A stretch of DNA of 64,000 nt from the NCBI GenBank assembly GCA_963693365.1, contig CAVNZM010000005.1:5332001-5396000 (forward strand). The letters run 5' to 3'. The notes beneath the pieces were generated by a model. The model made no database searches. It was given only the letters and a program-made list of their open reading frames with translations, and was not told the origin of the DNA. The stretch's first letter is position 1. The number at the start of each line of letters is the position of its first letter. Positions 42,240 to 64,000 of the stretch are shown one piece after another. The position numbers were made by a program, and so were the translations under genes. This DNA comes from Amoebidium appalachense. Lineage: Eukaryota > Ichthyosporea.

Positions 42240-42917
42240 ACATACTAGCAACCACGCACGGTTGTGCACACGCTTCACCTGACAGTACCTCATGTCGATA
42301 AAGCTATAAAACAGTTACTATTGGGCATCCACCAAATAACCCCCAAAAATCGCGTCTAACTAATCGTAAGAATATCTTAGCGACTTTCATAGTCACCGTG
42401 ATTCATTCCCTTTTTTTCTCGTCTTTTTTGGTTGAAATGAACAAGTACCGATAAGGATCCAAAGTGAAGAATCGCTGGCACATTCTCCCTGGCATGCATG
42501 CTATTTATAGGCCACCAGGTTCTTGGAGTCTTTCGGTGTTTTCAGGATTAGAATGGCAAAAACAAAACACCCGATTTAAGCACCGGATCAATATTTACAG
42601 CACATATAGCACATCCCCACGTGCCCCCCCCTTCCCCTCGCTTTCCGGGCCCCTGTCTTTCCTTTATCATCAAGTCATTAAGTTGACGGTCAGTTGTTCA
42701 CCAGTAACTGTCAACATTTTTGTTCAGATTCCATCATGTACTCATGTGTGTTGATTCTGAAACCTTTGAGAGCCTGACCCCCTCCCCTGAGTCCCCCCTC
42801 CCCCCCCCCTTTTTTGGACCCCTCCCCCCTACCCCCCCTTCCCCCCTCATTCTTACCAACAACAAAAGTAGTGCCCCGGGTTGAATTTCGACTAAGCAGT
42901 CGAACGAACCGATGATT

Positions 42918-42979
<62 letters not shown>

Positions 42980-43216
42980 TTCGATAGTCACTGTGCACTT
43001 GACACTAGAGAGATGGAAAGCAGAGAGATCGAGGGTTGGGTGGGGTCTATAGTAGTTACAGCACAAGAAAAAAATATGTCTCTGAAACTTCATGAAAAAG
43101 GTACTAGAAATGCACCAGTGATGGGTCTTCACCTGATGGAGCAACACTACCAGACGCCGATCCCACCACCCCCCCCCCCCCCCCCCCCCCCCCCCTCCCC
43201 CTTTCCCCCCTCCTCC

Positions 43217-43248
<32 letters not shown>

Positions 43249-43253
43249 TTCTC

Positions 43254-43287
<34 letters not shown>

Positions 43288-44276
43288 AAAAAAAGAAAGA
43301 AAAACTGTGACCACCACCTACGTCTCTCAGTCATACAAACACGAGAGGGGGAGCATAAAAAAAAACCACAAAAACAAGCACGAGGACAACAAATGATAAA
43401 GCTAGAGACTTAGTTGACTGAGAGAGGGAAAGGAGGAGGGGGAAGGGGGAGGGAGGGGGGGAGAGAGAGAGAGGGAGAGAAAGAGGGGGGGGGGGGGGGA
43501 GGGGGAGGGGCTCGGAGGGAGGGAGGGAGGGAGGGAAGGAGGGAGGGAGGGGGGAGGGGGGAGGGAGAGAGGGAGGGAGAGTTGAAGAGCCATGGCCGGG
43601 AAAGGAGGGGGACGGGTGGGGTAGAGGAAAGTGTGTGCATCCAGGCTACACCCACCATCATCCGTGTTTAATTTACCGGACATGTATGTGGGGATTGGTT
43701 TTCCATTACGATTGCAGCTGTATATATACATGGGGTCACCACTTAAGCGCATTAATCGCTGAGTTCTACAAAACCTGAACCGGTAATAATAGACGCATGC
43801 CAGTTGTTTATCAGTCCTACTTTATACCGTAATAAGAATATAAACAACCATCCACGGTTACCGTGAGACAGTTTATTAACAAAAACATATACTAATCTAA
43901 TCTAGCTCAAGCTTTTATACACTCGTGAAGAATTTATGCTACAGTTTCAAAGGCTGTGAAATACAGTTTTGATGCTATCTATACATTTACGGTACTAAAT
44001 TATCTATACAACATTACTTGGACCATATTTTGAATCGGAGTCTCGCAACAGTTCTAATTCTCGCAGTCCACCTATGTATCATTGGAATCTCAGTGACTAT
44101 ATATCTAACTCAGGCAAATTCATCAAAAATAGGAAAGAATTTCCATATTTGCGAATCTCAGCACAAGATTGGGGCCGTCCTACGGTTTCTTTGTAACTGT
44201 CCGTAATCATGACATCTAACGGTTAAGGTAGACACGAACGTCATTTCTAAACCTTAAAGCACACACACCACAGCCC
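40353..44276. other. Intergenic region with a large palindrome and low-complexity runs
   Basis: It holds the palindrome at 40754-40882, CA/CG-rich DNA (40940-41070), poly-G (41219-41240, 41274-41295), C-rich blocks (41787-41840), (CA)n (42193-42238), a poly-C of about 60 (42920-42979) and a C/A/GA block (43170-43570). 43680-44276 is ordinary AT-richer sequence without a supported gene. Confidence 0.6.
40754..40882. repeat. Palindrome with 52-bp arms, 25-bp loop, plus flanking direct repeat
   Basis: Arms 40754-40805 and 40831-40882 match at 51 of 52 positions as reverse complements. The loop sequence GGACACTGATACACGT with its following bases is repeated directly at 40885-40913 after the right arm. 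Transcribed, it would form a long hairpin. It looks like a fold-back duplication. Confidence 0.85.
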
Positions 44277-52287
<8,011 letters not shown>

Positions 52288-52388
52288 GTTTCCGCTGGCA
52301 CAAATAGGTGAATGGTAGAAACTGGTGTTCCCTTTACGACGACAGCAGTGTTTTGTTTACTTCATGGAATGCGCCAGCATTATGAGCG

Positions 52389-52673
52389 CCAATTGGAATA
52401 CGGTATGAACAAATTAGGTTCACCAATCGGAACGCGGATCTTGATGTATCGAATCATTTTGAATTGCGAATCAGCAAATAATAGCGCGCCCCAAAACGAA
52501 TGTTTTTCAGAACTACTATATTTAATTTTATTCTATATTTGCTATTCTGGAAATTTATGCCACAGTGTGGTTGGAGTCATCATGAGTGTTAATATATCGG
52601 CCTACCTGAGGGCCAGTGGAGGCTGCCGCCTGCGGCCCCTGGCCGCTCGAGCCTGCCGGCGAGATTTGATTGG
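52389..52673 (-). promoter_or_regulatory. CCAAT boxes upstream of the intact subtilase
   Basis: CCAATTGG at 52389-52396, CCAATC at 52423-52428 and GATTGG at 52668-52673 lie 100-390 bp before the ATG (minus strand). No TATA box was identified. Confidence 0.5.
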
Positions 52674-53175
52674 TTGTATGCCCTTCCTTTTGCAATCGGC
52701 GGTATTATCGGCCAGGGTCACAGTTGGCGAGTCGATATTGCGAATGGCGACGTTGCAGCTGCGCGTACAAACGTTTGTAAGTACTAACAAAAAAAATAGT
52801 ACCTACGTTAATATATTGATCACGGTAACCTGTAACGCCAGGCGATACCTCTACAGATAGAAACCAATAATAATAATAATATCAGAGCGGTTATATTTCT
52901 TGCAGAATACAGTGGATAAAGAGTTCAAGTGTTTGCGATCACCACATTTTGGCAATCATGATCACAACATATTCACAACTGAAATCCTGCCGTGCGATTG
53001 GCGCACAAATTTTTAATGATTGGATCCCTAAAAGAAAATAAAGTCGTAAAGTCAACCCCCCAAACCTTTCTATCAAGAAATAAATCCAGTCAAAAGAAAA
53101 AGAAAAAAAAATTCAGTCAAAAGAAAAAACTTCGTTCAATCTGAGTGATTTGTTCCACATGGAATTTGATCCAAG

Positions 53176-54876
<1,701 letters not shown>

Positions 54877-55151
54877 TACCCTTGATTTCTTTATCAGAAC
54901 GAGAAAGAAACTTATAGGCGTATGATAATGCTATCTGATTTCAGTCACCCTCTGTATCTGGCAGCACTTATGTTGACTGATGCCATCCTCCCGGTTTCTC
55001 TCCTCTGTTCCTATTTGATATTTGGCACGGAGTTCGCATCCCCTTGCTCTTCAGATTCACTATTACCTTGAAATTCGAAACCCCAGCTTAGTGCAAGTTG
55101 CAGTTAGGCTATTCCTTGTGATATCTGTAATGTCACTCACAAATCCACTTC

Positions 55152-55185
<34 letters not shown>

Positions 55186-55499
55186 GCGCCCGCAATCCCC
55201 ACATACCTTCACCTCTTCCCTACCCACTCCCCTTGCCGTACCCCCTCCCCACAACCCCTTCTATTAAGTCGACAGTGTGTTTGTCGCAATGTCCTTGCTT
55301 GACTCTTTATGGAGACAACCTTATGCATGTTTTTTTCTTTGCGCTATCCATCCCACACCCTATAGCTATACAGATGTGTACGGTCCTAAGTCATGCTTCT
55401 TGTAACACGAGGCATTAAAAAAGCCGAAGCATGCTCGTGCTCTAACCTCTCTCCCTCCGGCCCCTCGCTCCCTCCCTCCCTCCCGCCCTCCCTCCCTCC

Positions 55500-55542
<43 letters not shown>

Positions 55543-56527
55543 CCCCCCCCCCCCCCCCCCTCCCCTCCCCTCCTCCCTCCAGCCCAAACCCGGTACGCAG
55601 TACTCTCAAGATGAGATAAAGCGCTATACCGGATACCCCTGGGGGTTAGACCGCATCAACCAGTCACTGGACCGGCAAGACTTGTGGCTTGGAATGAATG
55701 GTATCGGTCACGGTCGGACTTCATTGGTGCAAAGATATTGTTTGACTGAGTGAATGAAACTTGTGGTGCCTGTCAAGCAGCCAGATGCGCCTGTTACGTT
55801 CTAAACATTTGCCACCCCTCACCCCTCAGCCCCTGCTACTCTCCCTTTTCCCCTCTTCGCTGGTACTTTCTTACCCTTTGGTTGTCATATCCCGTATCTA
55901 GGTGTGTTTGTTGAGGACAGACAATTCAGGGGACGAGCCGGCTGGTACTATGTGGCCGAAGGCTATGATCCTGTGGATGACGATGGAGAGGGCACACATG
56001 CAGCTGCCACCATTGCTGGTGGGTGCCTTCAGCCTCCCCCCCCCCTCCCCCCCCCCCCCTCCCCACACACACACACAAACAAACTCTCAGCTCCCTCTCT
56101 CCAGTCTCTCTCTCTCTTTCCCGCTCTCTCCCTTCCTCCCGCTCTCGCTCCATCCCTCACTCCCCCCCTTCCCCCCCCCCCCCCCCCCCCCCACCCCCCC
56201 CCCCCCCCCCCCCCCCCCTCCCCCCTCTCTCAGAGGTTCCTGCCCCCCCTCCATCCCTGACTCTCTCTCCCTCTCTCTCTTTCTTCCCCCCCCCCCCCCT
56301 CTCTTTCTCTCTCTCCCTCCCCCCCCTCTCCCTCCCCCCTCTCTCTCCCTCTCGGCCCTCTCCCTTTCCTTTCCCTTTCCCTATCCCTATCCCTCTCCAT
56401 CTCCCTCTCCCTCTCCCTCTCCCTCTCCCTCTCAATCTTACTTTTTCTCTCCCTCTCAAACTCCCCCCCCTGCGTCTCTTGTTCCCCTTCTCTTTCCCTC
56501 TCCCTCTCCCCGCCTGTCTCTCTCCAT

Positions 56528-56558
<31 letters not shown>

Positions 56559-56699
56559 CCTCCCGTCAGACCCCTCTCTATTCCAGCGAAGGAAAAAAAA
56601 AGGGTACCCTGTTTCATTTTTTTGCTGACAGATCAGATCTCATAAAGATTGACCGCCGGACTCCATGAAGAACCACTGCAACGAGGCTGATTGCCCTTT

Positions 56700-56743
<44 letters not shown>

Positions 56744-56750
56744 TTTTTTC
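56700..56750. repeat. (TTTC)n forming the polypyrimidine tract of a splice acceptor
   Basis: About eleven TTTC units run directly into TTCTCACAG before the 56757 exon of the degenerate subtilase. Confidence 0.8.
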
Positions 56751-56900
56751 TCACAGGCTCCATGACCGGTGTTGCCTACAGCTCTAACATCTTTGCTGTT
56801 AAGGTGGGAACTTGCAACAATTATCACACTGTAGCACACATCAGCCAACACGTTTAGCCTAGAATCCTGACCATGTATCGCCTCTCCTTCCCTCCCCGTA

Positions 56901-56934
<34 letters not shown>

Positions 56935-57848
56935 CCCGCCCCCTCCCCAGATTCTTTTTACCCCCCCCCTCCTCCCCCCCCCCCCCCCCCCCCCCAAACA
57001 TGAAGCTAAGTTTATGCTGAGTACCTTGTGTTGTATCATTCAATGACGCATCCAGCACTTTTTTCCGGGCCGACTGTACTGTTTTGGGTGCAAATTTGCA
57101 TTTATGAGAACTTATGTAACACTGCTTTCTTGACAGTCCTAACCCCCCTCCATCCCCCCCCCCCCCCCCCCCCCCCCCCCCCACCATCACCACACCCCCC
57201 AACCTCCACCCCTCCCCACCCTTCCTCGTTCACAAGGACTCTCCACTACTTCACCCTCCCTCTGAGATTCTTACCTATTCCATGTCATGGGTGATTTGCA
57301 CACGCACTCCATGAATTGATATTTTTGCAGGTTCTTGGCCCGGACGGCGGCTGTGATTGCGATATGTTGAAAGGACTGCTCTCAATTCTTCACCGCCCCA
57401 ACAAAACACGCAGAGCCGTTGTCAACGTCCCTTTTGCTTGGAATCGTGGCGAGTTTGACATGTACTATGACAAAGTTGCTCGCTTGCTGAACGAGGATGG
57501 GTTGGTTGTGGTAGCAGCCGCTGGGGATATTAACGAAGACGCCTGTGACGGGAGCCCTGCCTACCTGCCTCAAGTCATCACCGTGGGTGCCACGGACTGG
57601 CATGATAGAGCTATAGAGTTCAGCAACTGGGGCAAGTCACTGTTACGGTATCTGAGTCTCACTATCTCTCTCTCCATCTCCCTCTCCCTCCCTCCCTCCA
57701 CTTCCCCCTCCCCCTCCCTCCCTTCCTCCCTCCCTCCCTCCCTCCCTCCCTCCCTACCTTCCCCTCACCCCTCTCTCTCTCCCCCCCGGCTCCCCCTGAC
57801 ACCCACAGCCTCCTTCCCTAACCACCGGTGGCGCCCAGGCGCGCGCGC

Positions 57849-57854
57849 GCGCGT

Positions 57855-57952
<98 letters not shown>
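57849..57952. repeat. (CA)n, about 100 bp
   Basis: Uninterrupted CA dinucleotide preceded by a GCGCGCGCGC block, within the intron after the oxyanion exon of the degenerate subtilase. Confidence 0.9.
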
Positions 57953-57953
<1 letters not shown>

Positions 57954-58015
57954 ACACAAAACAAATGCCATATCAGCAGATCTGAATTTTCGCTTCCGTG
58001 CATAAAAAAGCCTAC

Positions 58016-58046
<31 letters not shown>

Positions 58047-59116
58047 AAAAAGAAAGAAAGAAAGAACAGAAAAGAAAAGAAAGAAAGAAAGAATCAAAGA
58101 ATCATGAAATCACTGTGGGAAGGCCGCGCACACACACAGACACGCCGACGCACACACACTGAAACATAGGCACTTGAATGCACACACACACACACACACA
58201 CACATACACATCCACACACACACACGTGTACACACTTCCGTACATCCGCTAAGTTCATAGAACCCACCCGGGCCGTGGCACACAAACACGTCCAACAACT
58301 TCTCTAAAATCCCAAACCCACCCCCACCTGCTCTCCCACCTCCGGCATCACACCCACCCACCACCACCAACCACCACCCACCATTTCACAGATGTGTCGA
58401 TGGTATGTGCCAGGCTACAAAATTATGACCAGTTCGCCCTTCGTTGATTTCCTCTACGGTTTTGACAAACCGATCGTCGCGGTCCCAAACAACTACGAGG
58501 CTATTTCTGGAACCTCAATGTAAGTGGGTGCTTAAAGATCTGGGATATGTACCATATGATCAGACCACTTAAAGTGGTGAAACCCCTTTCCTGGCATACA
58601 TACCTTTGAGCCTAAAAAAGATATGAAAAACTTTCCAGAATGGTTGTCCTCTTCTAAAGATTTTAAAAAGTCATTTGTATTTTCTGCTGATTGGCCCAAA
58701 ATCTGCTGCCTGTTTCGCCTAGTGAGGAACAGTATTACTAGGGGGATTCGTGTTATGAGTGTCAGAAGCACTTTTTGGTCAACAGCTCATGCAGTTACCT
58801 TCTGCATGATTGATTATCAGTTTTGAAATGTTTTATTTTTTCACATATTATGCTCAAGGTGATGGGAGTCCCATTTGCCAAACCTAGCAGTATTATCATA
58901 CTCTAACCAGGGTAAAACCCTAACCCCAATTTTTTTCGTGCTTTTTTCCTATCCACCATCCCCACGCATTCACTACTTCGTAAAAACATACCCTCCCTTC
59001 CATTTTCTCTCTCATCTCGTCCCTTCACAAAAAAGCCACTACACCACACACACGTTCAAACCCATGTACGCATGTGTGCGCACCCAAAGAATGCGCACAT
59101 GCTCGCATCTCCACAT

Positions 59117-59451
<335 letters not shown>

Positions 59452-59779
59452 TGCCTCAGCGCACGTTGCCGGAGCAGCAGCGCTCTACCTGTCCAGGTTT
59501 CCCCAGGCCTGCCCAGCCGAGGTCAAGCGAGACATTGTGGGCGGGGCACGGCAGCACATTGTTGACTACACGTGGCAGCCCGCTGCGGCCAAAGAAACCC
59601 CCTGCAACAACCTCTTCAACACGAATTTCAAGGCCCACTGCCGCACTGCCCGCAAGAACAAAGTCACCTCCAGCTGGTGCAAGGCCCATGGCTGCCCCAC
59701 GGAGGATGGCCGCTGCAAGTGGGTGTCCAAGTACGCCCCCCGCAAAAAGAGGGACAGCCCACCTGCCGGCATGGAGTAA

Positions 59780-61907
59780 GAATTATGTGTGTGTCTGATG
59801 CATCCGTTAAAGGCAACTCCCAATAGCAACCCTTGACAAGATCTAGAAGTACAGCTGGAAAAGGGGGTTTAAGTTAGAAAAGCCCCCCCCCCCCCCCTTT
59901 TTTTTTCCCCCCCCCGGGTGAAGGCCGAAATGGAACCCTGTACACTACTCAAACTGCAGCACGTTGCTTAGATGCTTGAGCAGTTTAATGATGTTAGCTG
60001 AACCTACACCGTAAAGTAATTTCTAGATTGGGTGCAAAGAGTTGGTGCAAGCAGATTTGACAGTCATGTAATTATGTACATATGTAATATAAGATCAGTA
60101 GGCAAAGATTACTAAATATTATGTAAAGACTCGGATCCTCTGGCTCGTTACTGTATATAAACTTAACCTGCACACACAATCGTTAAGGTTCGAAGTACGC
60201 CTGTAAATATAAGTAAATGAATAAACCATCACTCGGTGGCATCGATGAACATGATTCTTTTGATGGCTGAAACCGTCGACAGATGTTGTAAACGCACGAC
60301 CCTATAGGCAAACGGCATGCAAACAAAGTTGCACTTGCAACACACACACACACACAAATGGCTAATTGGCATATCACAGGATAGTTACTGTGGTGGCACG
60401 CGTGCACGTGCACTCACGCACAACCCCCCCCCCCCCCCTCCCTCCCAACACGCCTCCACCCACACCCACCCACCCACCCACCCACACAAACACTGGACTT
60501 GCGCTTTATTCTCCTAATCTAAGTCAACCACACGGTCGTGGATAGCGACGTCACAGTTACAGTATGTGATGTGTCAGAGCATCACAAAATGTCACACACA
60601 CACTGGACATATGCATGTGCAGGGTCACACACAATGAAGCCCACATCATTGATACAGGTGAGCTGTAGGGCCGGATCAATGTCACGAACACGAATACGAC
60701 TTATAAGGCTTTCTTATTTCTGAAAAGGGTGTGGGGGGCAGGGAGGGGGGGGGAGGGGGGAGGGTTGGTGGGGAGGGGGGGGGGGGGGTACCAGGGAGAT
60801 TTGCAGCTTTTTACTGAAGGGGCTGTTGGGGAGGGAGGGGGGCGAGGAGGGAAGTAGAAAATACCCCCTGGTGGTCCCTCCTCCCCTGCCCCTGCAGGGC
60901 AGCTCAACTCCTCCCCCCCCCCCCCCCCCCTTCCCTTCCCCCTTTAGGAAGAGCCCAGGGGGGAAGGGGGAGGGGGCGGGGGGAGGGGGGGGGGGGGGAG
61001 GGGGGGGATATCAAATCCCTCCTGTTGGTCCCTCTCCCTCTCCTCCTGGCTTCCTGGAGGGCAACTCGCTGCTCTAGGGGGAAGGGGGGGGGGGGGGGGG
61101 GGGAGGGGGCGCACACCACCTCCCCAAGCTCATAGTATTAGGGGTGGGTGGGTGGTGGGGAGGAGGGGGGAGGGGGGGCGGGGAGGGAGGGGGGGGGGGG
61201 GGGGGTTGCACACCCACTACCTCCCCGAAGGGAGGGGAGAGGTAGGCCGGGGGGAGGGGGGGGGGGGGGAGGAGCCACCTGCGGGAAGGCAGGGTTGGTG
61301 GGGTGGTGGGTTCCTTCTCCCTCCCTCCCCCCCCCCCCCCCCCTCCCGTCCCCCCCTTCTCCTCCGTGGCTCGCTCCTGCGCATCTCTGAGTTTCCAACC
61401 CCCGCCCACCGACTTCTTACCCTCTTTCCGATCAACGCCTCGAATTATGTTTTACGACACGTTATCGTGTTGGTCAATGTGCGTGTGTGCGCGTGCGTGC
61501 GCGCGTGCGTGTGCGTTTGTGTGTGTGTGTATGTATGTGTGAGTGTTTGTGCGCGCGCGCACGTGTGTGTGTGTGTGTGTGTGTCTGTGTATGTGTGTGT
61601 GTGTGTGTGTGTGTGTCACGTGTGTGCGCGGGCGTGCGTGCGTGTGTGTGCGCGTGTGCGTGCGTGTGTGCACGTGTGTGTGCGTGTGCCAAATGTGCAG
61701 ACAAACAACGTGGTGTTCTCATAAATACACCTTCCTCTGAGGTACCATGTGGCATACCAAAAAACTGTCACATCCTGAATCTGGAGAAGGAGGAGGTGGA
61801 GGGGGGGGGGGACGGGGCTTTCCTTCCTTCAAAATGGCTCAACTAAACTCAACTAATCAAGAAATGGGCAAACGAAGCTTCAGTGGGTCCCCCGGGATTG
61901 CGCAATC
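59780..61907. other. Intergenic region, G/C homopolymers
   Basis: Ordinary sequence to about 60400, then C-rich, G-rich and mixed blocks (60425-61360) and a GT/GC tract (61480-61690). Frames here are low-complexity only and no gene is supported. Confidence 0.6.
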
Positions 61908-61989
61908 GCGCCAAAAGCAACCATTCGCACCAATCATGCTTGAGTTTTTCAGTGGCCAATCAAATTGCTTTATTTACATTTTGGCGCGC
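61908..61989 (+). promoter_or_regulatory. E2F/CCAAT promoter of the Tousled-like gene
   Basis: GCGCCAAAA (61908-61916) and TTTTGGCGCGC (61979-61989) are inverted E2F-consensus sites flanking CCAATC at 61930-61935 and 61956-61961. This is the cleanest E2F arrangement in the window and fits an S-phase gene. A non-coding first exon ending at a donor near 62527 (CTCAG followed by GTAAGC) may follow. Confidence 0.6.
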
Positions 61990-62575
61990 TTTTGCATCTA
62001 TCCGAGACCTCACACACCAGTCGACGTCCCAGGGCAAAAACCTTTTGTATTCGCGGAAGCCCCTCTCACATGACGATCAGACGATCATACGCATTTAGTA
62101 ACATGTGATGCATAAAAAAAGTTTTATTGGATACATTATAGAAATAGTTAGGCGTGGCGCAGGTTTTCTTACCCTTTTCAGGCGTTATCCGATTACGTAC
62201 TTGAGGAAGAACTGAGTGGAGGGAGTTGTTACCGTCTCCCTATACACATTTCTTATACATGAAAACAAGCACATACCATAGAATAAAATATAATATTTCT
62301 TATAAAAGCAGGCACGAGGTTCTACATTTTCTTGTGTTTTGCGCAATTGAGATTAGCCCTTTAGGGCTGGTGTTATTGGAAACACAATTTGAAAAACCTA
62401 CACAGAGCTTCCACACAATCTAAAGTTTTTGGTTTGTTGCTTGCCAAGGGGAAAGGAAGAGAGCTCATTGTTTCCTGTGCAGAATAATTATTCCCCAAAA
62501 GATTTCTGGACAGATTGGCCTCTCAGGTAAGCGTTCGAGGTCTTAGAAACGTGACATCCTGGTTCCAAGTTGATT

Positions 62576-62608
<33 letters not shown>

Positions 62609-63009
62609 TTCCCCCCTCCCCCCCCCCGCCCCCCCCCCCCCCCCCCCAACCTTCACTTCCCCTTAGCTACTTTCTACCCACCTTGCACGCACCGTGCCCA
62701 CCTCCCATGCACATCGGCATCCAAAACTCCTTTACGTCTGTACCCCCCTCCCCCCCTCCCCCCCCCCCCCCCCCTTCCCTTCCGTTTCTTCTTTCCCTTC
62801 CCTTCTCTCCTTTTTCTTTCCTCGCCACACACACATACACACACATACTGGACAAGCAAACACATGCTTTCACCTTTGGCTGCCCTCTTTGGACTACAAG
62901 CTCAGGTCCACATTAACATGCATAGTACAGAGACAAACAAAGGACCAGCAATCACACAATTCCACCCCTCGGACAAACACACATACACAAACAAAAGCCC
63001 CTCGCACCT

Positions 63010-63026
63010 CCCCTCCCCACTCTCCC

Positions 63027-63065
<39 letters not shown>

Positions 63066-63205
63066 CCCCCCCCCCCCCCCCCCGCCCCCTCCCAACCCCC
63101 CCCCTGCCTGCCTTGCCTCCCGTCCTCACACACACGCACACGCACATGCACACGCACACGCACACGCACACGCACACGCACACGCACACGCACACGCACA
63201 CGCAC

Positions 63206-63236
<31 letters not shown>

Positions 63237-63288
63237 AACACACACACACACTCACACACACGGCACACAAACACACACACACAGGCAC

Positions 63289-63351
<63 letters not shown>

Positions 63352-63371
63352 CGCACACACACACACACACA

Positions 63372-63407
<36 letters not shown>

Positions 63408-63440
63408 CACACGCACACACGCACACACGCACACACGCAC

Positions 63441-63471
<31 letters not shown>

Positions 63472-63475
63472 GACG
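63010..63475. repeat. (CT)n, poly-C, (CACACG)n and (CA)n block
   Basis: CT dinucleotide (63027-63063), C run, then a regular hexamer CACACG (63130-63235), then CA and CGCA tracts to 63471. It precedes the kinase coding exon directly and probably supplies its splice acceptor. Confidence 0.85.
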
Positions 63476-63495
63476 GGACACACCCAGCCACACAC

Positions 63496-63612
63496 ATGAT
63501 GATGGGGATCGAGGAACCATCGGCTGGGGCGTGGGACCTTCCCGACAGTCTGCACTCGTTGGACCCGAGAAAACGGGAACTTCTGGAGGCAAGAATCACA
63601 CGCAACAAACAG
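63496..63612 (+). CDS. N-terminal exon of a Tousled-like serine/threonine kinase (partial)
   Basis: From the ATG at 63496 there are 39 codons up to a donor (GTGGCT at 63613). The core SLHSLDPRKRELLEARI closely matches the conserved N-terminal motif of animal TLK1/TLK2, as I remember it (ELHSLDPRRQELLEARF). TLKs are nuclear kinases active in S phase that phosphorylate the histone chaperone Asf1, and the E2F-type promoter 1.5 kb upstream agrees with this. The coiled coil and kinase domain must lie beyond the right edge. A further exon may be 63801-63872 (24 codons, phase 0, donor GTAACC), but it has no recognised homology. The true start could be in an upstream exon, since the frame is open through 63473. 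Confidence 0.6.
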
Positions 63613-64000
63613 GTGGCTGCTCAATCACCGTTTTTTATCTTTATTTTTATTTATTTATTTATTTATATATATATTCTATTTTGAAGATGTGGGGGGGGTA
63701 TTTTTTTTTCTTGCTGGTCTGTTTTTGTCTCTCTCTCCTCTTGTTTGTTTTTTGGTTAATTCTTTTTTCTTTCTGTTCTGTTTTTTGTTAGTAACTGCAG
63801 ATCTGGGTCTGGGTCATAGATTCAATAGCCGAATTGTTATCGGATAAAGGAGCTTTTGCTGAGTTGAACGCGGTAACCATGGATTTTTACGGGTCCGAGA
63901 GTGAGCAGTCTATGGGATGGAGGGCAACTGAAGGGAGGGGGTAGCGAAAGCACTTGGGGATTGGAGGGTGGGACTAGCGACAGTGTCTGATTGGTTTTTG

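Noticed and set aside
52312-52860. 182-codon plus-strand frame upstream of the intact subtilase
   Set aside because: It overlaps the CCAAT-containing promoter region, has no domain, and does not provide the missing propeptide of the second copy.

Overview
This is a eukaryotic nuclear window: every sizeable gene but one is split by GT-AG introns, standard-code stops are used, and promoters carry CCAAT, TATA and E2F-like sites. The gene set (a two-BIR Bir1/survivin-like protein, a perilipin, an SLC7-type cationic amino-acid transporter, proteinase-K-like subtilases, and the apparent N-terminus of a Tousled-like kinase) fits an opisthokont. With introns of up to 3.5 kb stuffed with poly-C/poly-G and (CA)n, my best guess is a unicellular relative of animals such as an ichthyosporean. 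That is inference, not shown by the sequence.

Layout, left to right. At 190-342 (minus) is the first exon of a gene leaving the window, encoding a basic N-terminus with a destruction-box-like motif. It shares a CCAAT/E2F-like divergent promoter with a 13-exon Bir1/survivin homolog at 930-10350. A 7-exon perilipin-like lipid-droplet gene lies at 12582-19695, with all introns in phase 0. A small intronless gene at 24524-25024 encodes a secreted, probably GPI-anchored, cysteine-containing protein under a promoter with seven CCAATC/GATTGG boxes. After 4 kb of CA/GA/GT satellites comes an 8-exon cationic amino-acid transporter at 29748-36586. A hypothetical terminal exon lies at 39852-40352. An intact secreted subtilase occupies 44277-52287 on the minus strand in 8 exons. 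Two inverted copies of an A-tailed repeat follow at 53176-54876, and then a decayed second subtilase copy on the plus strand at 55583-59779. At the right edge (63496 onward) is a Tousled-like-kinase-type first coding exon behind an E2F/CCAAT promoter.

I rebuilt the exons by hand: reading phases agree across all 12 junctions of the BIR gene, 6 of the perilipin gene, 7 of the transporter gene and 7 of the intact subtilase. In the second subtilase copy the exon lengths match those of the first for three exons, but the catalytic Asp segment is missing, the catalytic His is Glu, the oxyanion Asn is Asp, and a one-base deletion breaks the frame. No signal or propeptide exon was found for it.

The rest of the window is dominated by homopolymer C/G runs placed just downstream of splice donors and CA repeats that run directly into splice acceptors. 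There are also several fold-back structures: a 205-bp element with terminal inverted repeats, a 52-bp-arm palindrome, and a 16-bp-arm hairpin. No rRNA, tRNA or CRISPR array was seen.
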